64,000 nucleotides of DNA from Laspinema olomoucense D3b (GCF_025370785.1 NZ_JAMXFA010000011.1:104862-168861), one strand, 5' to 3'. Counted from the first letter of the stretch, positions 1 to 8,702 are shown. A program made the numbers and translations. Notes: generated by a model not told the origin, from the letters alone.

Positions 1-2245
1 AGCTAATGGACAACCCCAGACCCGTCCCTTTACCCACAGCTTTGGTGGTGAAAAAGGGATCAAAAAGTCGCCGACGCACGCTTTCCGTCATGCCGATGCC
101 GTTGTCAGCAATGGTGATCCGAACCCGGGGAGAAGCCGAATTTTTCAAGGGTTCCTCATCGCTATCCACCGGGGGAAAATCAACCCGTTCCGTGCGAATT
201 CGCAGGGTCGGCAAGGTCTGGGATTCCCTCCCGTTGCCAGAAGCCATTGCTTCTTCCAGGGCGTCGATCGCATTGGCAATCAGGTTCATAAACACTTGAT
301 TCAATTGACCCGGATAGCATTCCACCAGAGGCAGGTCCCCATCTTCAAAAATCAATTGAATCGGCAGCCGTCCCGGTTGAGCATTTAAACGGTGCTGTAA
401 AATCATTAAGGTACTTTCAATCCCGTCCCGAATATTGGCCCGCTTCATGTCCGATTCATCCACCCGGGAGAAGAGTCTCAGACTTTGAACGATCGCCCGA
501 ATCCGGTCCGTTCCCAGCTTCATACTAGAGAGCAATTTGGGCAAGTCATCCATCAGAAACTCCACATCCATTTCTTCGATCGCCGCTTCCAGTTCCGCTA
601 CGGGTTCGGGATAGTATTTTTGATAAAGATTGAGAACAGTCAGGAGTTCTAAGGTATAATTATTCACATGAACCAAATTGCCGTGAATAAAATTAACGGG
701 ATTATTAATTTCATGAGCAATTCCAGCCACTAACTGCCCCAGTCCCGACATTTTTTCACTCTGGACCAGTTGGGCCTCGGTTTGCTGTAATTCCACCAGG
801 GTTTTTTCTAGTTCTTCGGCTTTTTCGCGGGCAACTTCGGCACTGTGGAGACTTTGTTGATACAGTTCGGCTTGGTCGATGGCGATCGCCAGTTGATTGC
901 CCACGGCTTCTAACAGTTCGATTTCATCATCACTCCAAGGTCGAATTTTGCTACTGTTGGCACAAGCCACAAACCCCATTTTCCCCAGTCGGGTCTCGAT
1001 GGGAACGGCTAAAATAGAGCTAACATCTTGTTTGAGAAAAAACTGCCGCATCACGGAATCTGTTAATTTCGTCACATCATCCCCTCGGACAATTTCCATC
1101 TGCAACAGTTTCGATGCCAATCCCCCGACTTCGCTGGTGGCGTAGTCGCCGATCAGACTCCGTAAAGCGGGATGCTTGGCTTCGTTAATCACTTGCCAAT
1201 AATCCGAGGTATGTAGGAGTAAGTGAGTGAGATGACCTGAATGATGCCGTAAGGACCGTTCCGCACAGGGTTCTGGGGGCCTCTCATCCGGGTCCGTGGA
1301 TTCCCATGATTTAATGTTAGATTTGGCAGGTTTATACCAAGCAAACAAACAGCGATCAACCCGTAACAGGCTGCGAATTTCCGTTACGGCTGTTTCTAAG
1401 ATGCTACTCAGTTCAAGAGACTGGCGAATTTGGGTAGCCAAGCGAAATAAGATCGCCTGTCTGCGGCTTTCTTTGAGTTTGTTTTCATGGGCTAAAGCGG
1501 CGATCGCACTCGCCGCTTGGGAGGCTAAGGCACTCAGCAATTTTAAATCTTCAGCGGTATAGCCGAGGGAGTCAATGTTCCCGATCGCGATCGCCCCAAT
1601 GACTTTTTCTTTCGTTTTCAGGGGGACGCACATCACGGAGGTGATACCCGGTGGTTCATTCTGGCCTGCATCTAGGGCCACATCCCATACAATATCATTG
1701 ACAATTTCTCCGCGTCCCGTCTCCACCGACCGATTGACCAGGGTTGCCGTCACCCCTAACTGGCTGAAACAGTCTGCTGCGGGGCCGAATGCCTCAATGG
1801 ATTCTAGGCGATCGCTCCCTTCCTCCCACAACATCACCGCCCCACTACTCGCTTTAATGCCGCGTTGGGCTTCTTCTAGCACAATCGCTGCGACTTCTTT
1901 GATATCTAAACTACCAATTATTTTTTCAGAAATGTTATAAAGTAGAGTTAACTCTCGATATTTTCCCAGAACTTCTCGGGCTAAGGCTTTTTTTTCTACC
2001 TCTTGGGTTGCCAAACAAGAAATCATTGAGGCGATCGCACAGACTTTTTCCTCACCACAAACCCAGCCGATCACTTCTCCATTGACCACAATGGGGTATT
2101 TACTGAAATTTGCATTCAGATCACCTACAATAACCGCCCCCCCTCCATCTATCAGGGCGATCGGGCTATCCAGTGCGGTCACAAAACCGTCAATTGCCGA
2201 CCGGATTTCTTTTTTCCCATACAGTTTTTTAAGCGTGAATGTCAT
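1..2245 (-). CDS. GAF-domain sensor histidine kinase, 3' end cut by window edge
   Basis: The minus strand is open from an ATG at 2243-2245 to the window edge, about 748 codons. A GGAGGA ribosome binding site lies 6 bases upstream (complement of 2251-2256). The order of domains is: an N-terminal segment of about 100 residues, two GAF-like regions (roughly residues 105-250 and 255-455), a coiled coil, a HisKA-type dimerisation helix with the phosphoacceptor motif IAHEINNPVNF, and a HATPase domain with an N box (NQVFMNLIANAIDAL) and G boxes (DNGIGM, GKGTGLGLS). There is no membrane segment, so it should be cytoplasmic. The HEINNP variety is very common in cyanobacterial multi-sensor kinases. The protein continues beyond base 1, where a short C-terminus is expected. 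The signal and partner regulator cannot be told from the sequence. Confidence 0.9.
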   Translation of the reverse strand, partial: MTFTLKKLYGKKEIRSAIDGFVTALDSPIALIDGGGAVIVGDLNANFSKYPIVVNGEVIGWVCGEEKVCAIASMISCLATQEVEKKALAREVLGKYRELTLLYNISEKIIGSLDIKEVAAIVLEEAQRGIKASSGAVMLWEEGSDRLESIEAFGPAADCFSQLGVTATLVNRSVETGRGEIVNDIVWDVALDAGQNEPPGITSVMCVPLKTKEKVIGAIAIGNIDSLGYTAEDLKLLSALASQAASAIAALAHENKLKESRRQAILFRLATQIRQSLELSSILETAVTEIRSLLRVDRCLFAWYKPAKSNIKSWESTDPDERPPEPCAERSLRHHSGHLTHLLLHTSDYWQVINEAKHPALRSLIGDYATSEVGGLASKLLQMEIVRGDDVTKLTDSVMRQFFLKQDVSSILAVPIETRLGKMGFVACANSSKIRPWSDDEIELLEAVGNQLAIAIDQAELYQQSLHSAEVAREKAEELEKTLVELQQTEAQLVQSEKMSGLGQLVAGIAHEINNPVNFIHGNLVHVNNYTLELLTVLNLYQKYYPEPVAELEAAIEEMDVEFLMDDLPKLLSSMKLGTDRIRAIVQSLRLFSRVDESDMKRANIRDGIESTLMILQHRLNAQPGRLPIQLIFEDGDLPLVECYPGQLNQVFMNLIANAIDALEEAMASGNGRESQTLPTLRIRTERVDFPPVDSDEEPLKNSASPRVRITIADNGIGMTESVRRRLFDPFFTTKAVGKGTGLGLSIS

Positions 2246-2640
2246 CAGTTTCCTCCTGTAGTCCTACTCGCTGCGCCAACTTAACCCTTAATTTTTTATT
2301 AAACTCTCTGTTTGCTCTGTCTAGCTTAACTCAGAACCCTCCATCAAAGCGCCCTGGGTTAAAAATTTGCAGAGTAAGTTTAGCTCTCGTCCAGGAGACG
2401 CTGGGGTACAAAATTCGCTCCCTAACCATCCGGCTAATTTTCTTGAGTTCCCCAAAATACGACCCCACCACAGGAATCGCCAGTGGGCCCTCATCTTCAG
2501 AGCAGTGGAACCTAGAGGCCCTACATTTAAGATTCCCTAATGCGCCTCAATATCCAAAGCCGAGAGTTTGAACCTTTAAATTTACCCTGGGGTCTAAACC
2601 CTCAGAATTCCCAAATCCTTGATTGAGGAAAAAGTCACAG
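2246..2640. other. Intergenic region between divergent genes
   Basis: This stretch of about 395 bases separates the minus-strand sensor kinase from the plus-strand sigma-factor operon and must hold both promoters. I see no convincing gene or repeat in it. A plus-strand open frame at 2239-2571 has no ribosome binding site, no recognisable motif and starts inside the kinase gene. Confidence 0.4.
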
Positions 2641-3264
2641 GTGCTCACCGTGTCAGCAAAGGTAATTACAAAGGAGCCATCCGATTTGGACCTGGTAAAG
2701 TGTTGTCAAAACAGGGATTTCTCTGAGGGCGATCGCCTCCTGGGTCAGGACTGTTTTGCTCAGTTGTACCGGCGCTATCAACATCAGGTGCGATCGACCC
2801 TGTATCAACTCTGTGGTGCACCGGAGCTCGATGACTTGGTACAGGAGGTGTTTTTAAAAGTATGGAAAGGATTACCAAAACTCCGGCAACCCGCCTACTT
2901 CTCCACTTGGCTGTATCGAATTACCTGGAATGTGGCAACCGATCGCCGTCAAGGTTTTGCCAAAGAACAGGCCCAACATCACGGATCCATCGCCTTGCTA
3001 CAACAGGACAGCAGCAGCGAGCGGCCTCCCCAGTCCCAAACCCCCGATTTAATGCACTTACATTACCAGGATTTAGTGCAACGAGGACTAGAGGGTTTAA
3101 GTTTTGAGCATCGGGCAGTTTTGGTTCTTCATGACCTCGAAGATCTCCCGCAAAAGGAGGTCGCTCAAATTATGAACATTCCGGTGGGAACGGTTAAATC
3201 CCGGTTGTTTCATGCCCGATCGTCTATGCGAAAATTTCTGGAATCTGAAGGAGTGCAACTATGA
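2641..3264 (+). CDS. ECF-type RNA polymerase sigma factor
   Basis: This is a sigma-70 family factor of about 207 residues with only regions 2 and 4, the ECF (group 3/4) layout. Region 2 is seen in the stretch LDDLVQEVFLKVWKGL followed by FSTWLYRITWNVATDRRQ. Region 4 is the C-terminal helix-turn-helix around LPQKEVAQIMNIPVGTVKSR. It recruits RNA polymerase to a small regulon under envelope or redox stress. A TTG at 2623 opens the frame earlier, but I prefer GTG 2641 because GAGGAA lies about 10 bases upstream. Its stop overlaps the start of the next gene (ATGA), so the downstream membrane protein is probably its anti-sigma factor and the two are co-translated. Confidence 0.9.
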   Translation: MLTVSAKVITKEPSDLDLVKCCQNRDFSEGDRLLGQDCFAQLYRRYQHQVRSTLYQLCGAPELDDLVQEVFLKVWKGLPKLRQPAYFSTWLYRITWNVATDRRQGFAKEQAQHHGSIALLQQDSSSERPPQSQTPDLMHLHYQDLVQRGLEGLSFEHRAVLVLHDLEDLPQKEVAQIMNIPVGTVKSRLFHARSSMRKFLESEGVQL

Positions 3265-3632
3265 ATCAACCCCCAGAAAAACCCGACAGTCTCGTAGATT
3301 TTTTACGCCAATATCGCCCGGATATTCCCCCGGCTTCTCCGCAGTTAGAAGAACGAGTTATAGCCGCCGTTGCGGGCGATCGCCCCAGGGCAATGCGTTA
3401 TTCACCGCGCATTCTTTGGTGGATTGTTCCTGCAATTGCTGCTGGGTTTTCCCTGGCATTTTGGGGAATTAAACCCGGGCTATTTTCCCCAACTCCCGCC
3501 AGCGAGTTAGCTCAAATTGAAGCCTACATGGAATATACCTGGAATGGTCTCTTGCAGGATGAAATGCTAGACCCCTCTACTGATTTGATTTTTGTTGAGG
3601 AAGAAAGCCTCCCCCCCTTAGAAACCGAATAA
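3261..3632 (+). CDS. Putative anti-sigma factor, single membrane span
   Basis: This 123-residue protein overlaps the sigma gene by four bases. Residues 1-45 are polar and cytoplasmic in character, with an EERVIAAVAGDRPRAMRY segment. One hydrophobic helix follows at about 50-68 (ILWWIVPAIAAGFSLAFWGI), and then an acidic extracytoplasmic tail. The layout (short cytoplasmic domain, one span, outer domain) and the coupling to an ECF sigma are what anti-sigma factors show. There is no zinc-binding HxxxCxxC motif, so it is not a ZAS-type anti-sigma. The function is inferred from position and topology, not from sequence family. Confidence 0.65.
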   Translation: MNQPPEKPDSLVDFLRQYRPDIPPASPQLEERVIAAVAGDRPRAMRYSPRILWWIVPAIAAGFSLAFWGIKPGLFSPTPASELAQIEAYMEYTWNGLLQDEMLDPSTDLIFVEEESLPPLETE

Positions 3633-3729
3633 AGGGCCAGTATCACTTTCATGCCATTTTTTGTGAACTCAACGAAGTTCCCTTAAATCCAGAGACTATT
3701 TCAGGTCAAACCCGGTCTAAAAGTTTAAA

Positions 3730-3758
3730 TGCAAACTAAGCATTCATTGCAAATTAAG
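3730..3758 (+). promoter_or_regulatory. Direct repeat upstream of the Spy-like gene
   Basis: TGCAAACTAAG at 3730-3740 is repeated as TGCAAATTAAG at 3748-3758, giving an 18-base period. It ends about 13 bases before the ATG of the Spy/CpxP-like gene. It could be a regulator binding site or part of a promoter. There is no direct evidence for either. Confidence 0.25.
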
Positions 3759-3771
3759 TGAGGATTAAATT

Positions 3772-4341
3772 ATGTCTGCCTATCGTCTTTCCTTGTTAGC
3801 CGCTTTAATGCTTACCCTGGGAATTACCACTCCCGCTTATGCTGCACCGCAAAGCTTTGGAGAACAAACCATTGCGCAACGTCCCGGGGGAAACCATCGC
3901 GATCGCGGTTCTGAAGGGGGTGATCAATGGGCTGGAAAAGAAGGCTGGCTCGACCAGTTAAATCTCACAGCACAGCAACAGCAAGACATCCAAGCTATTC
4001 GCGATCGCTACGAAACTCAGATGCAAGCTAGTCGAGAGCAAATGCGTCAAAGCATGGAGCGCATGGGTCAAATGATGAGTGACAATACCAGCGATAACGA
4101 CCTGCGGAATCAACACAATGAAATTCTCCAAATGCGCCAACAAATCGGACAAATGCAGTTTGAGCAAATGTTAGCCATTCGCAACGTTCTCACCGCAGAA
4201 CAACGGGTTCAGTTTGCCCAATTAATGCAAGAGCGTCGCCAAAACCACCAGAACCGTCAAGGCAATCAAAACCGTCAAAATAATAATGGCAATGGCCGGG
4301 GAAATCGTCCCGGATCTAACAGAATCGGACCCGGACAATAG
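3772..4341 (+). CDS. Spy/CpxP-family periplasmic protein (LTXXQ motifs)
   Basis: This is a 189-residue exported protein. Residues 1-24 form a signal peptide ending in PAYA-AP. The mature part is helical and rich in Gln, Arg and Met. It has two LTXXQ-type motifs, LNLTAQQQQDI near residue 64 and VLTAEQRVQF near 139, the hallmark of the Spy/CpxP/CnrX family of periplasmic chaperones and stress sensors. The C-terminal 40 residues are a low-complexity Asn/Arg/Gln/Gly tail. A GTGAGGA ribosome binding site precedes the ATG. It follows the ECF sigma and anti-sigma genes by 139 bases. By analogy with Cpx and Cnr systems it may be the sensor or main target of that sigma factor. The family call is good; the role in signalling is inference. 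Confidence 0.8.
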   Translation: MSAYRLSLLAALMLTLGITTPAYAAPQSFGEQTIAQRPGGNHRDRGSEGGDQWAGKEGWLDQLNLTAQQQQDIQAIRDRYETQMQASREQMRQSMERMGQMMSDNTSDNDLRNQHNEILQMRQQIGQMQFEQMLAIRNVLTAEQRVQFAQLMQERRQNHQNRQGNQNRQNNNGNGRGNRPGSNRIGPGQ

Positions 4342-4434
4342 TCATCTTGAACAGAGGGGTACAGTCAAGCAGAAAAACCCCTCTCTATCTCATCCGGTAC
4401 GGGCCTCCTAGAACCGCCGGACCAGCTTCAATCC

Positions 4435-4465
4435 AAGGGACAAGGCACTGCCTTGTCCCTTTTAT
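4435..4465 (+). terminator. Rho-independent terminator after the sigma/Spy genes
   Basis: A 13-base stem, AAGGGACAAGGCA paired with TGCCTTGTCCCTT, with almost no loop, is followed by TTTATTG. It lies 94 bases beyond the Spy-like stop codon. Confidence 0.75.
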
Positions 4466-4526
4466 TGCACAGTTGAGCAGAGGAACAATACCTTTTTTTG
4501 TAAGAGGTGGATTTTTAGGGTCTTGC

Positions 4527-5540
4527 TTAATAAAATCCACAATTTGGATTCAAATCAAGTCGCCAGGTGCGGTGAAAACCCGAACCAAAGGTTTCATAGC
4601 TGTAGCCGATTCGATAGGGAAAATGTCCCGGGGGAATTGTTTGAGGATCAACCCCATTGTAGTCATCCTCTTGATGATGGACCCCAGACCAACCCACTGC
4701 TCTTTCAAAGTCGGCATAATGCTCCCAGTTTAATTCTTTTGGGTCATTGCCTGTTGTCTTTAAAAAAGCAGTTTGAACGCTTAAACCAAAGCGTTTATTA
4801 GAATATTTGAGCCACAGTCGATCAATCTCTTGAAGTTCAGAACAAGGAATATCCGCAATTAATAGAGAAGCTGTAGCGCTCCTGGTATCTGCTCGATAGG
4901 GGTCTAATAAATCTAAGATTTTCCAGTCTGCGGTAACCCATTGTTGACTAGCCAAAGCATCGACAAAATGGCAGTATTTCAAGCGATGGGTAATAGAGGC
5001 AACCCCATTCCAAACCCCACCACTTACCCCATTTCCAGTGGTAGCCGGTAAATGGCCTTCGGGAGCAGATTTAGAGAACTTCAGTTGCTCGTAGGTCTTC
5101 CACTGACCTTGCCTACGCCAGCCGACGCGATCGCCAAATTTCTCGGCAATTTCTGGGGTATAATTCCCGACAATTCCGCCTACAGATTCCCAAATCTTTT
5201 GCTGCTGAATAAAGCCAAAACGACTATCGCTGTAGTAATTCCATAGCTGTGCTAAGGTGTGCAAATCCTCACAGGCAAGTTTTTCTACATCGGTTTTACT
5301 TAACCATCCTTCGCCTTCTCTCTGGCTGATTTTTAACAAAATCTGAAAAGTTGCGCGATCGGCAGCTTTCCACTGATGCTCCCTCAGTAATGCTTGCAGG
5401 GGTTTATAGTCAATGTTGGCGGTGGAGGTTAGCTGAAATAGCGGGTCTGGTTTAGGAGGCTGTTCCAATAAACAAGATTGTAAAATCAAACAAACAATGA
5501 GGCTGAATGCCCTAATTCTCTTACCCGAAAAAGGGTTCAT
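4527..5540 (-). CDS. Lipoprotein with two tandem GUN4 domains
   Basis: The protein carries two GUN4-type repeats. The first (about residues 45-190) contains LWNYYSDSRFGF, VGWRRQG and APEGHLP. The second (about 205-335) contains IPCSELQEIDRLWLKYSNKR FGLSVQ, VGWSG and PPGHFP. GUN4 binds porphyrins and stimulates Mg-chelatase, and GUN4-like domains are common add-ons in cyanobacterial proteins. The N-terminus from the ATG at 5538-5540 is a lipoprotein-like signal peptide, basic then hydrophobic, with LILQSC as lipobox. An upstream ATG at 5598-5600 would add 20 residues ahead of it. I chose 5540 because it puts Cys at position 23. An exported GUN4 protein would act away from the chelatase, so the ligand and role are open. 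Confidence 0.8.
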   Translation of the reverse strand: MNPFSGKRIRAFSLIVCLILQSCLLEQPPKPDPLFQLTSTANIDYKPLQALLREHQWKAADRATFQILLKISQREGEGWLSKTDVEKLACEDLHTLAQLWNYYSDSRFGFIQQQKIWESVGGIVGNYTPEIAEKFGDRVGWRRQGQWKTYEQLKFSKSAPEGHLPATTGNGVSGGVWNGVASITHRLKYCHFVDALASQQWVTADWKILDLLDPYRADTRSATASLLIADIPCSELQEIDRLWLKYSNKRFGLSVQTAFLKTTGNDPKELNWEHYADFERAVGWSGVHHQEDDYNGVDPQTIPPGHFPYRIGYSYETFGSGFHRTWRLDLNPNCGFY

Positions 5541-5600
5541 CACCGTTCGAGTCAAGGGACGGATTTTGAAAACCGGAATCAAAAATTTTTGCAAGTCCAT

Positions 5601-5952
5601 AACCCTAAAATTGAATTTTAAATTGAACCCATTTCCACTCTTTTAAATTCTTCCCCGGCCTGACAAAAATTCGGACCGACTTCGGCGGGTTTTCGTCCAC
5701 TGGGATGGGTTACGCCTATCCACCCCGGTTAAATTTCCTAACCCAAATGATGATTCTACAGGATAATCAGGCTAAAGTGATAGGAGAGCAACTCCATAAG
5801 GAGTCCAATCCTATTAAAGACCCTACTCTGAGGTATAGTCCAGCTATTTCCCAGGCACTCGCCTTGACCCGAATTGGACAAAGGCTTTAAACTCCCTGTG
5901 AGAAACTCTATAACCGTTTCAACTTTTACGGATATTAACCTGAATAACTATC
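5601..5952. other. Intergenic region, no gene recognised
   Basis: About 350 bases between the divergent GUN4 lipoprotein and the peptidoglycan-binding gene. An open frame at 5705-5890 has no family resemblance and no good ribosome binding site. I see no strong hairpin or repeat. Confidence 0.35.
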
Positions 5953-6894
5953 ATGGAAAATTTAGCCTATTTACAGACGGTTTTGGCCCTCGAATCACTC
6001 CTGGAAGGGTTAGATTCTCCGGAAGCGGGACTCATGAACTCAGGGGAGAGGGTCAACGGGCAAAGTTTATCGGGTTCGGGATACCGCTACAGGTTGGCGA
6101 TCGCCCTCAGTCTCTCTCTAGTCAGTCTCATGGAGGGGGCACTCGCGTCCCCGGGGATTCCCCGAAACGGACTGGGACGCGGAGATAGTGGACCCTTCGT
6201 CACTTGTGTTCAGCAGATGCTGAAGGCAACGGGTTATTTTCACGGACCCGTTTCCGGTTTTTATGGACCCATGACAGAACAAGCGGTCTTAAAATGGGAA
6301 CTGGAAAGTGCTGGGGTTGGTGATGGTGCGATCAATGCCTCAACAATTGCTCAAATCGGCTGTTATCAAGGGCAAAGGCCCCAGCAACCTCGACCCTCTT
6401 CGCCGAATCCCAATGCTAATCCGAGCACTGGCGATCGCCCAACCTATGATAACGGCAGGGGGGCGCTTCGACGGGGCGATCGCGGGGCACAGGTGGTGCA
6501 ATTACAGCAGGAATTAATCGCTGCCGGTTATTTTGAAGGTCCCGTTACCGGCTACTATGGTGCATTAACTCAAGATGCAGTGATGCACTTACAACAGGAT
6601 TACCATATCCCCATCGATGGCGTTGCCGGTCCCAAAACCCGGTTAAAACTCGCAAAAACAGCGGAACCCGTTGTCCTTTTTGAGGAGACTCTGCGTCGGG
6701 GGTCTCAGGGTTCTACGGTAGTTTCTCTTCAAGAAAATTTAAGGAACTTAGGATACTATACAGCACCGATCACCGGCTATTACGGTCAACTCACCCAAGA
6801 AGCGGTGATGGAATTCCAACGCGATCGCCGTATCCATGCTGATGGGATTGCCGGTCCTGAAACCCTACAAAGTATCTTGGTTTCTTTGTATTAA
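5953..6894 (+). CDS. Exported protein with three peptidoglycan-binding domains
   Basis: This 313-residue protein has three PG_binding_1 repeats. They begin near residues 75 (RGDSGPFVTCVQQMLKATGY), 176 (LRRGDRGAQVVQLQQELIAA) and 250 (LRRGSQGSTVVSLQENLRNL). The second and third end in the typical DG(V/I)AGP(K/E)T turn. A hydrophobic stretch at about 48-66, ending ALASPG, looks like a signal peptide placed unusually far from the ATG. The true start may therefore be internal, or the first 45 residues may be cytoplasmic. There is no catalytic domain, so it is probably a cell-wall-anchored protein rather than a hydrolase. A Pro/Asn-rich linker separates repeats one and two. Confidence 0.85.
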   Translation: MENLAYLQTVLALESLLEGLDSPEAGLMNSGERVNGQSLSGSGYRYRLAIALSLSLVSLMEGALASPGIPRNGLGRGDSGPFVTCVQQMLKATGYFHGPVSGFYGPMTEQAVLKWELESAGVGDGAINASTIAQIGCYQGQRPQQPRPSSPNPNANPSTGDRPTYDNGRGALRRGDRGAQVVQLQQELIAAGYFEGPVTGYYGALTQDAVMHLQQDYHIPIDGVAGPKTRLKLAKTAEPVVLFEETLRRGSQGSTVVSLQENLRNLGYYTAPITGYYGQLTQEAVMEFQRDRRIHADGIAGPETLQSILVSLY

Positions 6895-6898
6895 GACC

Positions 6899-6941
6899 AA
6901 AAAGCGATCGCCTCCAACCTGGGGAAAGTGCGATCGCTTTT
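6899..6941. terminator. Bidirectional terminator built from two HIP1 octamers
   Basis: AAAAAGCGATCGC at 6899-6911 pairs with GCGATCGCTTTT at 6930-6941. The stem is flanked by A on one side and T on the other, so it can terminate both the plus-strand peptidoglycan-binding gene and the minus-strand metallopeptidase gene, which converge here. Each stem arm holds a HIP1 site. Confidence 0.7.
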
Positions 6942-6956
6942 CACTCTGAATCTCAT

Positions 6957-7637
6957 TTAAGACACCAGTGCCTTTCCCGGATAGATTTCCCGCTTGCGAG
7001 TTTTCTTATCCAGATAAATCCACTCTAAATCCTGGAGGCGATTCACCAAATTAGAGATACTCACCCCCAATTCCTCTCGCATTTCGTATAAGTGAGACCA
7101 ATAGGTTAAATCCCGTCCTTGGCGTTTCTCTTCTAAAATCCGTCTCGGCATCAGCAGGCAACCCGCAAAATACTGTGCCTGCCACTCCATAGACTCCAAC
7201 ACCGAGGCATGAGTCAGGGGACTGCTCACTTCCCGACTTCCCCGGCAGACAAATGGTTCATCTGCTACTAGGGTGAGGTCTGTAATCAGGCGATCGCTGG
7301 TTTCCCCCATCGCCTCATGATTAATATGTAGCACCCAATGGCCGATTTCATGCGCCAGGGTGGATTCCTGGAATCCCTGGGGTTTATCGAGAATCTCTTC
7401 ATTGATCTCGATACAGCGCTGCAAGGGGAGAATCCTCGCCGCGATCGCCCCTTGTTCATCCGGTGGAATCCGTTCCCAAATCACCCCAAGGTCGAAAAAA
7501 TCCGCGACCAAAGTCACATCAAACGGCCAGGAAGGAGCAAACTGCTCCCCTCGCTGTGCCATCCGCCTGAGTACATTATTTGCCTGATACTCAATCGCTT
7601 CTTTGCGATAATAGCGATACGGCTTAAAAATACTCAA
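6957..7637 (-). CDS. ImmA/IrrE-family zinc metallopeptidase
   Basis: This 226-residue protein has the zinc-metallopeptidase motif HEIGH at residues 96-100 in the context TLAHEIGHWVLH, typical of the ImmA/IrrE (COG2856) family. These proteases usually cut a partner XRE-type repressor to switch on a mobile element or a stress response. The partner is present: an XRE protein gene ends 2 bases upstream, so the two form an operon. The downstream terminator is the HIP1 hairpin. The pair faces away from the coiled-coil cluster that begins at 8249, which may be under its control (inference). Confidence 0.85.
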   Translation of the reverse strand: MSIFKPYRYYRKEAIEYQANNVLRRMAQRGEQFAPSWPFDVTLVADFFDLGVIWERIPPDEQGAIAARILPLQRCIEINEEILDKPQGFQESTLAHEIGHWVLHINHEAMGETSDRLITDLTLVADEPFVCRGSREVSSPLTHASVLESMEWQAQYFAGCLLMPRRILEEKRQGRDLTYWSHLYEMREELGVSISNLVNRLQDLEWIYLDKKTRKREIYPGKALVS

Positions 7638-7639
7638 GG

Positions 7640-7981
7640 TTATTCCCCCTCGCTTGCCACCTGCTGAAACACCTTCTCTGCAAAATCAGGATTTTCTCGC
7701 ATCCGCCGCAGCAATGCAGGCATCGCTTTATAGTTTTGCTTGAGAAAATCCTCGTACCGTTGCGGAAGACGACCGGCGAGGACGATAGACTCCTCCTCAT
7801 CCAGATCCAGATTCCGCGCCAAAGACCGAATCACTTCCTCTTTGGGTGCATAGTCTGCGCGATCGTTTTCCAGCTTGGACAAGTAGGTGAAATCGACATC
7901 CAGAAGCTTGGCCAGCTCCCGTTGACTATATCCCTTGTCCTTGCGTGCTTGACGAATTAGTTTACCAAAACTCTGTTCCAC
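7640..7981 (-). CDS. XRE-family helix-turn-helix regulator
   Basis: This is a 113-residue DNA-binding protein. The HTH_3 domain spans about residues 8-62 and contains GKLIRQARKDKGYSQRELAK, LLDVDFTYLSKLEN and the family's usual leucine pattern. The C-terminal helix (about 75-110) would be the dimerisation region or the target of the paired metallopeptidase. It is the first gene of the operon with the ImmA/IrrE gene (2-base gap). The 267-base divergent region upstream is where autoregulation would occur. Confidence 0.85.
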   Translation of the reverse strand: MEQSFGKLIRQARKDKGYSQRELAKLLDVDFTYLSKLENDRADYAPKEEVIRSLARNLDLDEEESIVLAGRLPQRYEDFLKQNYKAMPALLRRMRENPDFAEKVFQQVASEGE

Positions 7982-8248
7982 GTCTTTAAATTCCCACTAC
8001 ATCTGCATTGTAGGTGACTTTGAAAAAAAAATCAACTTTTGGGTTGACGAAAAAATCAAGGCGCGTTAAACTAGGTTTAGTTGAATAATGATTCAACATA
8101 ACAGGCGCTAGGGGTGGAGTAGCAGTTCCCAGCTTTTTCCGGGGACACGCTAGACCTAGTACACCCCCGGGTCAGGTAACAGAAGGGTTTGGGCCAATCC
8201 ACAGCGCCATAAGGGAGGGTGCCACACCAACAAGACAGGAGAGGAACG

Positions 8249-8608
8249 ATGCTCAAAACCTGGACTGATACTCACTATAAGCTCGAAGACGGGGACTGGC
8301 TTTATATTGCCAAACATGATGACCAAGGTGCCGCCTCCCTCATCTGTCCGGGTTATGCCCGAGATGGTTCGGGCTTCACCATCCATTTTACCCCAGCCCA
8401 CATCGAACTGTTACAAAATCTGCTGGCGGTTTTGCAAAGTACCCAAGGCGTCTCCTCCTCGGAGTCGGTTCGGGGGAGTAGTGGCAACCCTTGGGTGGAA
8501 CGATATCCCAACCCAGAGGCGGCTAAAACTGAGTCCCGACCCGGAGAAGAAGTGGGTTACAAATATCCAAATTCTGCCCCAGTTACCCCTCGTCCAGTGA
8601 TTCGGTAA
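8249..8608 (+). CDS. Unassigned 119-residue protein
   Basis: I do not recognise this family. The start at ATG 8249 is supported by AGGAGAGG 5-6 bases upstream; the frame is open from 8219. The first 65 residues are compact and mixed (WTDTHYKLEDGDWLYIAKHD, then ICPGYARDGSGFTIHFTPAH). The last 50 are rich in Ser, Pro and Glu and probably disordered. It has no signal peptide or membrane segment. It is the first plus-strand gene opposite the XRE/ImmA operon and is followed by a 228-residue unassigned gene 94 bases on. Confidence 0.6.
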   Translation: MLKTWTDTHYKLEDGDWLYIAKHDDQGAASLICPGYARDGSGFTIHFTPAHIELLQNLLAVLQSTQGVSSSESVRGSSGNPWVERYPNPEAAKTESRPGEEVGYKYPNSAPVTPRPVIR

Positions 8609-8702
8609 TCCCGTGCAATTCATGGGGGATAGGTTACTCAAAATGGCTAAAGATAAAACAGAGAATTCAGCAGCTTTACACAACCCTACAGGAGTAGAAA
8701 CC

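Noticed and set aside
2239..2571. 110-codon open frame upstream of the sigma factor
   Set aside because: It starts inside the kinase gene, has no ribosome binding site and looks like non-coding translation.
5705..5890. 61-codon open frame between the GUN4 and peptidoglycan-binding genes
   Set aside because: No recognisable motif and no good start signal.
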